Shown piece after piece: positions 55,220-64,000 of a stretch of DNA of 64,000 nt; positions within the stretch are counted from its first letter, which is position 1, and every line of letters starts with the position of its first letter. The stretch is from Filibacter tadaridae (GTDB lineage: Bacteria > Bacillota > Bacilli > Bacillales_A > Planococcaceae). The notes under the pieces are model-generated. The model worked only from the letters and a program-made list of their open reading frames with translations, was not told the origin of the DNA and ran no database searches. Location of the stretch: positions 434,001 through 498,000 of the forward strand of contig NZ_UXAV01000042.1 of the NCBI RefSeq assembly GCF_900609045.1, in the 5' to 3' direction. The position numbers and the translations under genes are program-made.

Positions 55220-57235
55220 CTATTGGGAATCACTATAGTTAACCTGTCTCTCCATAATTATCTTCGAGTCGCGTGTAATCTTATATGCACCATGCTGTCC
55301 TTCCTCGAGTTCAATTGGTATACGGTACACTTTATCTTCCGTAATCGTGAATTCATCGATATAATCGGCCATTGTATTCTTTTTATCTTGGACATAAATT
55401 CGAATCGTTTGCGGTATTGGGGCTAGATCTGGTTGTTCCCAGTATCCATTTTCATCGTCATCGTCAGGATTAGGATTAGGATTAGGTTCAATCACTTCTT
55501 GCGGTTCGTATTTGATTGTTACTGTTTGAATCAGGAGTTTCACTGGCTTTTCTTCTTTGCCTTTGGAAAGTACAACTTTGACTTTTCCACCTTTCACTAA
55601 TTCAGCACCTGCTTTTGGCTCTTGGGAAATGACATGATTTTCAGGTACATTTTCTGAATATGCCTTCTTCGCAAACGTAATATCAAATCCCGAAGTTTCC
55701 GCATACTCTTTTACCTCATCCTCGCTATACCCCGAAAGGTTGCCAAGAATACGTACATCGCGTCCTTTACTAACTGTGAATAGTAGATCCGTTTCGCCAG
55801 GAATCACTTCCGTTCCGGGTTCAGGATCTTGTTTGAGAATTGTCCCGGCTGCTTCATCGGAGAAGATTTTATTAGGTTTAATGGACTTGAATCCAAAACT
55901 ATCCAAAAAACCTGTAACTTGAGTATAATCGCGGTTGGTGTAATCCGCCATTTCCGTGGTTTCTTTTCCGGTACTGACGTAAAGTATTACGGATGAGCCA
56001 ACTTCCCTTTTCTTTCCTGCCTCCGGAATTGTTCGAATGATTTCTCCCAATTCGTATTCATCCGAGGGTTGTTCTGTCCGTTCCTTCACTTTAAATCCTA
56101 TCTCTTCTAATTCACTTATCGCTTCAGTCTCTTCCATTCCTATAACGTTCGGAATTTCTGCTTTTTTTGGACCTAAAAAAGATGGCATCAGTAAAAACAT
56201 AAGGAAAAGGATGACGACGCCGGCAATAACGCCTGTGATAATCGGCCATTTTTTTCGTTTCTTAACTGGGACCGGAGCAGGAGGCATATCGGGTACAATT
56301 GGTATAATCTTTTTAGTAGAGTCTATTTCATCAAACTTAAATGGTTCTGTTACAACTGGTATAGCACGCGTCCGATCATCATCAAAGGGAACGGTAAATC
56401 GACTTTCACGTGCTCGTTCAGGCGTTAAAACCGTCAATAAATCATCATACATTTCATCGGCAGATTGGTAACGATAATTTGGATCTTTCGTAGTCGCTTT
56501 CAAAATGACATTTTCGACACTTTGCGGAATCGAAGGAATAAATGCTTTTATGGATGGTATTTCCTCTTGTAAGTGTTTCAACGCAATAGCAACTGCAGTT
56601 TCCGCTGAAAATGGCAGTTGTCCTGTCAATAATTCATAAAATACAATTCCTAAAGAATAAATATCCGATTTCTTGGTCGCCATTCCACCGCGTGCTTGTT
56701 CGGGCGACAAATAATGTACTGTCCCGATAATCGAATTCGTTTTTGTATGATCCGATGAATTAAGTGCCATTGCAATGCCAAAATCAGTGATTTTCACGTC
56801 GCCCGCTGAATCCATCAAGATGTTTTGCGGCTTGATATCACGATGGATAATTCCATTATGATGGGCATTTGAGATGGCAGATACAAGTTGCTGCATAATC
56901 GGTAACGCCTTTTCGGGTGATAAAGGCCCATTTGTATGGATGAATTTCTTAAGTGTTTGTCCTTCGATATACTCCATTACCAAGTACAGGGTCTCTGCTT
57001 CTTCACCGACATCGAATATATCGACAATATGAGGATGCGTCAGACTTGTTGCGGAGAGTGCTTCCCTTTGAAATCGTCTTTTTAAATTTTCTTCGTTCGC
57101 AAAATCATAATTAAGAACTTTGACAGCTACATCTCGGTTTAAAATGACATCATGCGCAAGATACACCTTTGACATACCGCCATCCCCTATATTTCCAAGG
57201 ATTTCATAGCGTCCGCCAATGCGTTTTCCAATCAT
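55220..57235 (-). CDS. prkC: Serine/threonine protein kinase PrkC with PASTA domains
   Basis: Membrane kinase sensing muropeptides or lipid II, with a role in spore germination and stationary-phase control in B. subtilis. The kinase domain (about residues 10-270) has GDGGMSKVYLAHDVILNRDV, IHRDIKPQNILMD, DFGIAMAL and the activation segment SIIGTVHYLSPEQARGG. A membrane helix lies at about 330-352 (WPIITGVIAGVVILFLMFLL), then three PASTA repeats (first IPNVIGMEETEAISELEEIG), a linker with repeated Asn-Pro then DDDD, and a beta-rich C-terminal domain. It has 671 residues and overlaps prpC by 4 bases. Confidence 0.96.
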   Translation of the reverse strand: MIGKRIGGRYEILGNIGDGGMSKVYLAHDVILNRDVAVKVLNYDFANEENLKRRFQREALSATSLTHPHIVDIFDVGEEAETLYLVMEYIEGQTLKKFIHTNGPLSPEKALPIMQQLVSAISNAHHNGIIHRDIKPQNILMDSAGDVKITDFGIAMALNSSDHTKTNSIIGTVHYLSPEQARGGMATKKSDIYSLGIVFYELLTGQLPFSAETAVAIALKHLQEEIPSIKAFIPSIPQSVENVILKATTKDPNYRYQSADEMYDDLLTVLTPERARESRFTVPFDDDRTRAIPVVTEPFKFDEIDSTKKIIPIVPDMPPAPVPVKKRKKWPIITGVIAGVVILFLMFLLMPSFLGPKKAEIPNVIGMEETEAISELEEIGFKVKERTEQPSDEYELGEIIRTIPEAGKKREVGSSVILYVSTGKETTEMADYTNRDYTQVTGFLDSFGFKSIKPNKIFSDEAAGTILKQDPEPGTEVIPGETDLLFTVSKGRDVRILGNLSGYSEDEVKEYAETSGFDITFAKKAYSENVPENHVISQEPKAGAELVKGGKVKVVLSKGKEEKPVKLLIQTVTIKYEPQEVIEPNPNPNPDDDDENGYWEQPDLAPIPQTIRIYVQDKKNTMADYIDEFTITEDKVYRIPIELEEGQHGAYKITRDSKIIMERQVNYSDSQ

Positions 57236-57990
57236 GGAAGATTCACCTCCGAACCAGCCGGCTCGATTAAAATAACAGAAATATTATCTTCCCCACCCAG
57301 TCCATTTGCCAAGTCAACGAGGGATTTCGCCTTTTCGGAAAGCGTTGCTGTGGATTTCACAATATCTTCGATTAATGGATTGTCAACTTTATTGCTAAGC
57401 CCGTCCGTACAAATAAGTAAAATCATACCTTCTTTAAAACTTATTGAATAAAAGTCCGGTTCGATTAACTTTTCAGAACCCACTGCTTTCATAATCCAAT
57501 TCCGCTTAGGATGAACAGCGGCTTCCTCTTCAGTAATCTCTCCACTTTCAAGAAGAACATTGACAAAGGAGTGGTCTTTTGTCACTTGTTTCATCCCATC
57601 TTCACATATCGTGTATACACGACTGTCGCCGATGTGGGATATCATACACGAAGTTCCTTGTATTAATGCAGCGTCAAGTGTCGTACCCATCCCTTTATAC
57701 TCTTCGTTTTCAGTTGCAAGATCGTACAATAATTTGTTGACATGGACAATGGATTCTTTTAGCCATTTCGCACAATCCTCGGACCTGACCAACTGCGATT
57801 GATCGATTTCCATGAATCGCTCCCCAAGAACTTTCACAGCTGTAGAACTTGCAAAATCGCCTCCATTATGACCTCCCATACCATCTGCAATTACTGCAAG
57901 AGTTGTTCCGTCCGGAAGTGTGTAAACTGCTGCGCTATCTTCGTTGACTGTCCTCTTTTTCCCAATATCCGTTAAGACTTCAAATTGCAA
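57232..57990 (-). CDS. prpC: PP2C-type serine/threonine phosphatase PrpC
   Basis: Antagonist of PrkC. Metal-binding and structural motifs of the PP2C family are present: VIADGMGGHNGGDFASSTAV, KGMGTTLDAAL, ISHIGDSRVYTI, LLICTDGLSNKVDNPL and GGEDNISVIL. It has 252 residues. The start is TTG 57990 with GGGGGG 7 bases upstream. It lies 23 bases after rsmB; the rlmN gene found here in B. subtilis is absent. Confidence 0.96.
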   Translation of the reverse strand: MQFEVLTDIGKKRTVNEDSAAVYTLPDGTTLAVIADGMGGHNGGDFASSTAVKVLGERFMEIDQSQLVRSEDCAKWLKESIVHVNKLLYDLATENEEYKGMGTTLDAALIQGTSCMISHIGDSRVYTICEDGMKQVTKDHSFVNVLLESGEITEEEAAVHPKRNWIMKAVGSEKLIEPDFYSISFKEGMILLICTDGLSNKVDNPLIEDIVKSTATLSEKAKSLVDLANGLGGEDNISVILIEPAGSEVNLP

Positions 57991-58013
57991 CGTCGATCCC
58001 CCCTATTAGCTTA

Positions 58014-59369
58014 TTACATTTTTTTCTTCCGGAATGCGGTTACGAAGAAGCCGTCACTTCCAAAATGCTGTGGAAGCACTTGAAGCATATCGTCTTTTAT
58101 CACCAATTTCTCGTTATCCAACCGCTTCATTAAAGAAACTTTCTCCATATCAGTATGTCGCTCAAGGAAACGCTCCACTATATGTCGGTTTTCTGCGGAC
58201 TCCACTGTACATGTACTATATACAATGATTCCTTCGGGTTTGATCAATTCCCGTGCTGTGGCCAGTAGATCAGATTGAATGGTTACCAATCCATCGAAAT
58301 CCAATTCTGTCTTGTTGTATTTAATCTCAGGTTTTCTTCGGATTACACCAAGACCGCTACAAGGAGCGTCTACTAGAATACGGTCAAATGAAGCCTGTTC
58401 ATAAAGTTCAAGTAGCTTTCGGCTGTCTCCACTTTTCGAGGTGATTGAAGATAGACCTAAGCGATTTGCATTTGCCTCTATAAGCGCCATTTTATGTTCA
58501 TGGATGTCATGAGCTAACACCTGACCCTTATCATTCATCTGTTCAGCGATAAACGTCGTTTTCCCGCCTGGAGCCGCGCACATATCAAGGACTTTCATAC
58601 CTGGTTTTACATCAAGGGCTAGTACAGGTAGCATTGAACTTTCATCCTGTATCGTGATAAACCCTTTCTTGTATGCTTCTGTCGCCGCTGGATTACCGGA
58701 CAACGAAATCACGCATTCTGGAACAACTTCACCTTGACGGACATCGATGCCTTCTGATTCCAACATTGAAATTGCTTCAGTCATCGTTGTTTTCGTAAGA
58801 TTAACCCGTAAAGTCATAGGGGCCGGGTTATTATTTTCGTGAGCCATAGCGGTTGCTTCTTCTTCACCATACTCTTCAACCCATCTTGAAATAAGCCATT
58901 CAGGATGGCTTGTCTCTATTGCAGTTTTCGCAATACCATCTTCCAACTCTTCAAGCGAGCGCACACCTTTACGCAAAACTGAACGAAGAATACCATTCAC
59001 AGTGGGCGCAATTCGCTTGTGGCCCCGTCGTTTCGCAATTTCAACTGCTTCATGTACGACCGCATGTGGAGGAATTTTCGTCAAATAAACGATTTGATAA
59101 ACGGACATTCGTAACAGTTCCCGTACCCATTTGTCCAATTTACCTCTGACAAACGGCTCTAGATAATAATCGAGCGTCATCCGATGTTGAAGTGTGCCAT
59201 ATGTCAATTCAGTCAAAAGTCCTCTGTCTTTTGCTTCGATCCCATAATTTTGTATCGTACGGTGAAGCAACAAATTACTATATGCTTGGTTGTTGTTCAC
59301 TTCCATTAAAATTGATAGTGCCGCATCTCGAACATTTCCATTCCATATTTTCTTTTTAGGTCTATTCAT
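58014..59369 (-). CDS. rsmB: 16S rRNA (cytosine-967-C5) methyltransferase RsmB
   Basis: SAM-dependent rRNA m5C methyltransferase (Sun). A NusB-like RNA-binding domain (residues about 8-135; [20 protein letters not shown]) is followed by the catalytic domain: [19 protein letters not shown], the Pro-Cys motif in [20 protein letters not shown], and the catalytic Cys in [12 protein letters not shown]. It has 451 residues and overlaps fmt by 4 bases. Confidence 0.96.
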   Translation of the reverse strand: MNRPKKKIWNGNVRDAALSILMEVNNNQAYSNLLLHRTIQNYGIEAKDRGLLTELTYGTLQHRMTLDYYLEPFVRGKLDKWVRELLRMSVYQIVYLTKIPPHAVVHEAVEIAKRRGHKRIAPTVNGILRSVLRKGVRSLEELEDGIAKTAIETSHPEWLISRWVEEYGEEEATAMAHENNNPAPMTLRVNLTKTTMTEAISMLESEGIDVRQGEVVPECVISLSGNPAATEAYKKGFITIQDESSMLPVLALDVKPGMKVLDMCAAPGGKTTFIAEQMNDKGQVLAHDIHEHKMALIEANANRLGLSSITSKSGDSRKLLELYEQASFDRILVDAPCSGLGVIRRKPEIKYNKTELDFDGLVTIQSDLLATARELIKPEGIIVYSTCTVESAENRHIVERFLERHTDMEKVSLMKRLDNEKLVIKDDMLQVLPQHFGSDGFFVTAFRKKKM

Positions 59370-60307
59370 TCAAACCGGTCCCCTTTAGTCCATTTAGATC
59401 CGATTCCTCGAATAAATACGTCTGCAGCCATTCGTTTCTTTCCTGCCGGTTGTAAATCCGTTATCGCTACTGCAACGTTATCTCCTGTTTTTACAATAAT
59501 GCGTTCTTGTTCAATCGCAATGATTTCCCCGGGTTCTGCTTCTGTATGTAAGTCAATCATTTCACTCCACCAAATCTTCACGTTCTCTCCTTGGAAAACA
59601 GTGTACGCCACAGGCCACGGATGCAATCCACGGATTTTATCGTAAATCGCTTTACCATTTTCAGACCAGTCGATACGTTCTTGTTCGCGTGAAATATTGC
59701 GTGCAAACGTCACAAGCGATTCATCTTGGATAATTCGCTTATTCGTTCCGTCTAGAATGGAAGGAAGTGTTTCTTTCAACAACATTGTGCCTGCCTCAGA
59801 AAGTGCATCGAACATAGTACCCGTATGATCCTTTTCAGTGATTGGCACAATTACTTGTGAAATAATATCACCTGCATCCAGTTTTTCAACCATATACATA
59901 ATTGTAACACCCGTTTCTGTCTCGCCATCCATAATGGCTTGGTGAATAGGAGCACCTCCACGGTATTTCGGTAATAAAGAAGCATGTACATTAATGCTGC
60001 CAAGGCGTGGTGCATCGAGCAGTTCTTTCGGTAAAATCTGTCCGAATGCCGCTGTCACTACTAAATCTGGTTTAAGCGCAATAATTTCAGCCAGTTCTGT
60101 GGAGCCTTTCAACTTTTCCGGCTGGATAACTTTTAATCCTAGACGAAGTGCTTCCTCTTTAACGGGCGTGGGCGTTAACACACGCTTTCGTCCAACCGGT
60201 CTGTCGGGCTGCGTAACAACTGCAGCAATCGTATGTCCTTCTTCGTGAAGCATTGTCAAAACAGGCGCTGAAAATGCAGGAGTTCCCATGAATACAATTG
60301 TTGTCAT
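59366..60307 (-). CDS. fmt: Methionyl-tRNA formyltransferase
   Basis: Formylates initiator tRNA. The family signature [20 protein letters not shown] with the catalytic Asn/His and the later DAGDIISQ are present. The opening is [18 protein letters not shown] and there is a C-terminal OB-like domain ([20 protein letters not shown]). It has 313 residues and overlaps def by 4 bases, the usual fmt-def pairing. Confidence 0.97.
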   Translation of the reverse strand: MTTIVFMGTPAFSAPVLTMLHEEGHTIAAVVTQPDRPVGRKRVLTPTPVKEEALRLGLKVIQPEKLKGSTELAEIIALKPDLVVTAAFGQILPKELLDAPRLGSINVHASLLPKYRGGAPIHQAIMDGETETGVTIMYMVEKLDAGDIISQVIVPITEKDHTGTMFDALSEAGTMLLKETLPSILDGTNKRIIQDESLVTFARNISREQERIDWSENGKAIYDKIRGLHPWPVAYTVFQGENVKIWWSEMIDLHTEAEPGEIIAIEQERIIVKTGDNVAVAITDLQPAGKKRMAADVFIRGIGSKWTKGDRFE

Positions 60308-60813
60308 TTCACTTCCCCCTCCTTAGATTCCACTGACGTTTCTACTTCAAATTCCGATGGATCTACAATACGAATGATTTTCGAGTCAAACAGCACACCG
60401 TTTAGATGATCAATCTCATGAATAATAGCTCTCGCCTCATAATCTTCTGCTTCCAGTTCGTAGAGAGATCCGTCACGTTCTTGCGCTTCCACACGGACGA
60501 AGAAAGGTCTTTCCACTTCGCCATATAATCCTGGAAAGCTAAGGCAACCTTCCACTTCAACTTCCGAACCGCCAATTGCCGTAATGACAGGATTCACCAA
60601 TTCGATGACCTCTTGTCCTTCACCCATATCGACAATCGCTACTTGAACCGATTCTCCTATTTGTGGAGCTGCAAGTCCAATTCCGTCTGCAGCAATCATT
60701 GTATCGTGCATATCATCTAGAAGTTTTGCGAGTTTCCGGTCGAATTTTACGACCGTTTCACATTTCTTTTTAAGTATGGGTGATGGGTGTTCCACTATTT
60801 TGCGTACTGCCAA
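60304..60813 (-). CDS. def: Peptide deformylase
   Basis: Metalloenzyme that removes the formyl group from nascent proteins. Motif 1 [10 protein letters not shown], motif 2 [11 protein letters not shown] (with the metal-binding Cys) and motif 3 [13 protein letters not shown] (His pair and catalytic Glu). It has 169 residues. I choose TTG 60813, 7 bases after GAGG, giving [13 protein letters not shown], the expected N-terminus; the open frame upstream of this overlaps the end of priA and lacks a ribosome site. Confidence 0.95.
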   Translation of the reverse strand: MAVRKIVEHPSPILKKKCETVVKFDRKLAKLLDDMHDTMIAADGIGLAAPQIGESVQVAIVDMGEGQEVIELVNPVITAIGGSEVEVEGCLSFPGLYGEVERPFFVRVEAQERDGSLYELEAEDYEARAIIHEIDHLNGVLFDSKIIRIVDPSEFEVETSVESKEGEVK

Positions 60814-60836
60814 TTCAATTCCTCTTTTCTTAGCTT

Positions 60837-63248
60837 TCAATAAATGGACACTGGTTCAACATCGACAGACATTGTCAGACCCGATTTAATCCAGTCCGTC
60901 CGGTAATATTTAATAAGTTGTTGCAATGTTTCGGTCAACTTCGGTTCTTTTTTATATTTTATCAAACATTGGTAACGATATCTATTGTTCACACGGCTAA
61001 TTGCTGCGGCAGTCGGTCCAATAATAACCGTATCTGGTGAAAGATTATCTTTTAAATAGCGTGAACCCTTTTCCGCAAAATCAGCAACTTTCAATAAATC
61101 TTCGTGAGTAAACTGAATAAGCGTTACAAAATAAAAAGGCGGATAGCCATATTGTTTTCTTGCCATCATTTCGTGAGTATAGAACGGTTCATAATGCTGT
61201 GCCTTAGATAGTTCAATCGCGTAATGTTCGGGAGAATATGTCTGGATGAATACTTCTCCAGGTAAGTCATGCCTGCCCGCTCGTCCACTCACTTGTGTCA
61301 TCAGTTGAAATGTCTTTTCCGCTGCACGGAAATCGGCGAGATGCAGTGTTGTATCCGCGGCCAAAACACCGACAAGTGTAATATTCGGGAAGTCCAACCC
61401 TTTTGCAATCATTTGCGTGCCAAGTAAGATGTCCGCTTTCCCTTCACTGAACTGCCTTAGTAAACGTTCATGTGCACCCTTTTGCCGCGTTGTATCGACA
61501 TCCATTCGGATAACACGGGCTTCGGGAAACAATTTCGCGATTTCTTCTTCCGCTTTTTGCGTACCCGTACCAAAAAAACGGATATGTTCACTTTCACATT
61601 CGGGGCAAACAAGCGGTACTTGCTCCTCATGACCACAATAATGGCACTTCAGCCTTTCGTGCGCCCGGTGGTATGTCAACGAAATATCACAGTTCGGACA
61701 TTCAACTACTGTTCCGCAATCCCGGCAAAGCACAAATGAGGAAAATCCGCGCTTATTAAGGAATAAAACAGATTGCTCTTTTCTTTCCATTCGTTGCCTT
61801 ATAGCATCTGCAAGTTGCACGGAAAACATAGATCGGTTACCCGTCTTTAGTTCTTCACGCATATCCACGACTGTAACAGCTGGCAATTCCTGATTCTTTG
61901 CACGTTTCGTCATCGTAAGTAATGTATAAACGCCTTTGGACGCCCTGGCATATGACTCCAGTGAAGGAGTTGCACTGCCGAGAATGACAGGACAACCATA
62001 ATGTTCGGAACGCTTAATCGCGACATCCCTGGCATGGTAACGCGGCGTATCTTCCTGTTTATAGGTCGATTCATGCTCTTCATCGAGAATAATAATGCCG
62101 ATATTTTGAAAAGGGGCAAATACTGCTGACCGTGCTCCTACAACAACTGACACTTCACCTCGATGAATTTTTCGCCATTCATCATATTTTTCTCCAGCTG
62201 ATAGCCCGCTATGCATGACAGCAACAAGGGGACCAAAACGCTCCTTGAAACGCGCTGTCATTTGCGGTGTCAACGAAATCTCAGGCACGAGTACTATCGC
62301 TTCTTTACCCTTATCTAGAACATGCTTGATAGTACGTAGATACACTTCCGTTTTACCGCTCCCGGTCACGCCATGGATGAGGAATGTCTCTGCCTTTCCA
62401 CTATCCGCAGAGGCTGCCAGTTTATCGAGTGCTACTTGCTGTTCAGTTGTTGGCACTTCCGGTATTGCAACGTCTTTTAACATCGGCGCATCCGGCTCAC
62501 GATACATTTCAGCAAATTCTTCAACCGCAGCTCCTTTTTCAATGATAGCTTTCAAAACAGTCGATTGGATGCCTGTCTGTTCCATTACCGTTTTAGCGCC
62601 TAACGTTTCTTCTGCATGTCGTATCATCCATTGCACTAACTCAATCTGCTTTTTTGCATTGGATTGAATGGCGCTAAGTACCTCTTGTAACTTCTCATGA
62701 CTCGCTATCCGGATCATGCGGATTTTTTTCACGGCGGTATGTTGACCTACCTTCGTATCTACAGCGATAATCCCTTGTCCCACGTACTTTTTCACTGTTT
62801 TCATGAGACTTGAGGAATCCACTTCCTTTAGTGGTACCCGTTTGCGGCCTGCAAGAAAATGAATGAAGTCGGCATCAAGAAGCTGTTCAGGCTCAGTAAC
62901 AACGATGAACTTCTCATATTTCGCACGTAATGCAGCTGGCAACATGACTTGCAGCGCGTCAATTTCATAAGAAAGCGTATGGTTGGCTAGCCAGCGGGAT
63001 AAGTCAAGTAATTCACCGGAAATCACAGGTTCCAAATCGATTAACTCATGTATCGGTTTCAATTTTTTCGGATTAAGTGCACTTTCTTGTTTCAATCCCG
63101 TCACATAGCCAAGTACTTTCCTCGGACCGAATGGTACTTTGACCCGTGCCCCTGCTTCAATTACCGATTCAAGCGCTTCAGGGACGAGGTAATCGAATGG
63201 TCGATCAATTGGATAGGCGGATACATCTACAATAATCTCAGCGATCAT
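60837..63248 (-). CDS. priA: Primosomal replication restart helicase PriA
   Basis: PriA reloads the replisome at stalled forks. An N-terminal DNA-binding domain (IAEIIVDVSAYPIDRPFDYL) is followed by helicase motifs: LIHGVTGSGKTEVYLRTIKH (I), IIILDEEHESTYKQ (II), LGSATPSLESY (III). The zinc-binding cysteine array sits in the middle (CRDCGTVVECPNCDISL; CHYCGHEEQVPLVCPECESE). Late motifs: GTQMIAKGLDFPNITLVGVL and QVSGRAGRHDLPGEVFIQT. It has 803 residues. It overlaps coaBC by 11 bases. Confidence 0.97.
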   Translation of the reverse strand: MIAEIIVDVSAYPIDRPFDYLVPEALESVIEAGARVKVPFGPRKVLGYVTGLKQESALNPKKLKPIHELIDLEPVISGELLDLSRWLANHTLSYEIDALQVMLPAALRAKYEKFIVVTEPEQLLDADFIHFLAGRKRVPLKEVDSSSLMKTVKKYVGQGIIAVDTKVGQHTAVKKIRMIRIASHEKLQEVLSAIQSNAKKQIELVQWMIRHAEETLGAKTVMEQTGIQSTVLKAIIEKGAAVEEFAEMYREPDAPMLKDVAIPEVPTTEQQVALDKLAASADSGKAETFLIHGVTGSGKTEVYLRTIKHVLDKGKEAIVLVPEISLTPQMTARFKERFGPLVAVMHSGLSAGEKYDEWRKIHRGEVSVVVGARSAVFAPFQNIGIIILDEEHESTYKQEDTPRYHARDVAIKRSEHYGCPVILGSATPSLESYARASKGVYTLLTMTKRAKNQELPAVTVVDMREELKTGNRSMFSVQLADAIRQRMERKEQSVLFLNKRGFSSFVLCRDCGTVVECPNCDISLTYHRAHERLKCHYCGHEEQVPLVCPECESEHIRFFGTGTQKAEEEIAKLFPEARVIRMDVDTTRQKGAHERLLRQFSEGKADILLGTQMIAKGLDFPNITLVGVLAADTTLHLADFRAAEKTFQLMTQVSGRAGRHDLPGEVFIQTYSPEHYAIELSKAQHYEPFYTHEMMARKQYGYPPFYFVTLIQFTHEDLLKVADFAEKGSRYLKDNLSPDTVIIGPTAAAISRVNNRYRYQCLIKYKKEPKLTETLQQLIKYYRTDWIKSGLTMSVDVEPVSIY

Positions 63249-64000
63249 TTATACGTTCGCTTTCTTCTTGAATGATTGACTTCAAAAGCATAAAAGCCAG
63301 TTCTTTTTTAGGCATTGCATGAAATGGCTGATGAGTTCCATTTTTCGATAGAAGCGTCACAACATTTGTCTCTTTTCCGAATCCTGCATCTGGATCCATC
63401 ACATCATTAACAATAATATAATCCAAATTTTTCTTCTCGATTTTACCAGCACCGTACCCGACTGCATTCGTTGTTTCTGCTGCAAAACCGATAAGTAATT
63501 GATGTGTTTTCTTTTCGCCCAGCGTTTTTAATATATCCGTTGTCCGTTCAAGTTCAATTACCGAATCGCCAGTCTGTTTCTTCATTTTTTGTGGGTGAAT
63601 TTCTTTTGGACGGTAGTCAGCCACAGCGGCCGATTTGATGATGATATCAGCATCATCGAAATGCGCAAGAACTGCTTCGTACATATCAGCAGCACTTTCC
63701 ACATCGATAACTGTTAGTCCACTTGGCTTGTCTAATCCGACCGGCCCTGAAATAAGAATTGTTTCTGCACCAAGTGAAGTAGCCGCTTCGGCCATGGCGT
63801 AACCCATTTTGCCGCTTGAGAAGTTCGAAACATATCGAACAGGGTCAATTCGTTCACGCGTCGGTCCCGCAGTGACAATTACTTTTTTCCCCTCCAGCGG
63901 AAGTTGCTTAACTGAAAAGAAACGATCCATTATCAACTGGACAATTTTTTCCGGCTCTTCAAGACGCCCTTTTCCAACATACCCGCATGCAAGAAAACCT
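63238..64000 (-). CDS. coaBC: Phosphopantothenoylcysteine decarboxylase/synthase CoaBC (5' part off the window)
   Basis: Bifunctional coenzyme A biosynthesis enzyme. The visible part starts within the end of the CoaC decarboxylase domain (GFLACGYVGKGRLEEPEKIV, with the conserved Cys) and continues as the complete CoaB synthase domain (VIVTAGPTRERIDPVRYVSN; FSSGKMGYAMAEAATSLGA; IIKSAAVADYRPKE; ILKTLGEKKTHQLLIGFAAE). The reading frame is open to the window edge, so the ATG-like start near 63936 is internal. It heads the priA-def-fmt-rsmB chain as in B. subtilis. Confidence 0.96.
   Translation of the reverse strand, partial: GFLACGYVGKGRLEEPEKIVQLIMDRFFSVKQLPLEGKKVIVTAGPTRERIDPVRYVSNFSSGKMGYAMAEAATSLGAETILISGPVGLDKPSGLTVIDVESAADMYEAVLAHFDDADIIIKSAAVADYRPKEIHPQKMKKQTGDSVIELERTTDILKTLGEKKTHQLLIGFAAETTNAVGYGAGKIEKKNLDYIIVNDVMDPDAGFGKETNVVTLLSKNGTHQPFHAMPKKELAFMLLKSIIQEESERINDR

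Noticed and set aside
1..64000. CRISPR arrays, tRNA or rRNA genes, prophage or intact transposase genes
   Set aside because: No regular direct repeats with spacers, no cloverleaf with tRNA invariants, and no integrase other than the chromosomal xerC were seen.

Overview
The window is a stretch of a low-to-moderate GC Gram-positive chromosome. Gene content and order match the Bacillus subtilis interval that runs from coaBC through the stress, translation, lipid, SRP and TCA genes to codY and into the large fla/che operon. Protein style, a spoVM homologue and frequent TTG/GTG starts fit a spore-forming member of the Bacillales, most likely Planococcaceae such as Sporosarcina. The genus is my inference from general resemblance, not from a search. 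Every gene except rpmB lies on the minus strand, so transcription runs from high to low coordinates.

Layout in transcription order. 64000-53000: coaBC (5' end off the window), priA, def, fmt, rsmB, prpC, prkC, rsgA, rpe, thiN and then a short spoVM, a tightly overlapped housekeeping and signalling operon. rpmB faces it at 52556-52744 on the plus strand. 52335-48566: yloU, fakA, then sdaAB, sdaAA and recG. 46465-42649: the fatty-acid regulon fapR-plsX-fabD-fabG-acpP with a recognisable FapR operator. 42507-34999: rnc-smc-ftsY-ylxM-ffh (RNase III, chromosome condensation, SRP) and rpsP-khpA. 34639-30234: rimM-trmD, rplS, lepB, rbgA, rnhB. 30237-28160: the flagellar-export-like pair ylqG-ylqH. 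28050-21432: sucCD, dprA, topA, trmFO. 21118-17399: xerC/codV-hslV-hslU-codY. 17094-1: the fla/che operon flgB-flgC-fliE-fliF-fliG-fliH-fliI-fliJ-ylxF-fliK-flgD-(TIGR02530-like)-flgE-swrD-fliL-fliM-fliY-cheY-fliO-fliP-fliQ-fliR-flhB, with flhB cut by the window edge.

Non-coding structure. I identify several sigma-A promoters and rho-independent terminators. The fla/che start has overlapping sigma-A-like and sigma-D-like elements plus a dyad. Three structured intergenic elements are not explained by genes. Two of them (31062-31320 and 15803-15880) share an architecture resembling the right end/omega-RNA end of IS200/IS605 (tnpB) elements with no transposase left. The third (42911-43070) is a MITE-like palindrome between fabG and acpP.

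Most notable: (1) the hook protein FlgE carries an insertion of about 110 residues that begins with six 21-bp heptad-coding repeats; (2) the Shine-Dalgarno of swrD is separated from its start codon by an all-GC hairpin that would restore normal spacing when folded; (3) a spoVM homologue with an unusual lysine-rich tail, whose 3' end lies inside the rpmB terminator; (4) the tnpB-less IS605-like ends. rlmN and ylqD, present at these positions in B. subtilis, are missing here. No tRNA, rRNA, CRISPR array or intact transposase was seen.
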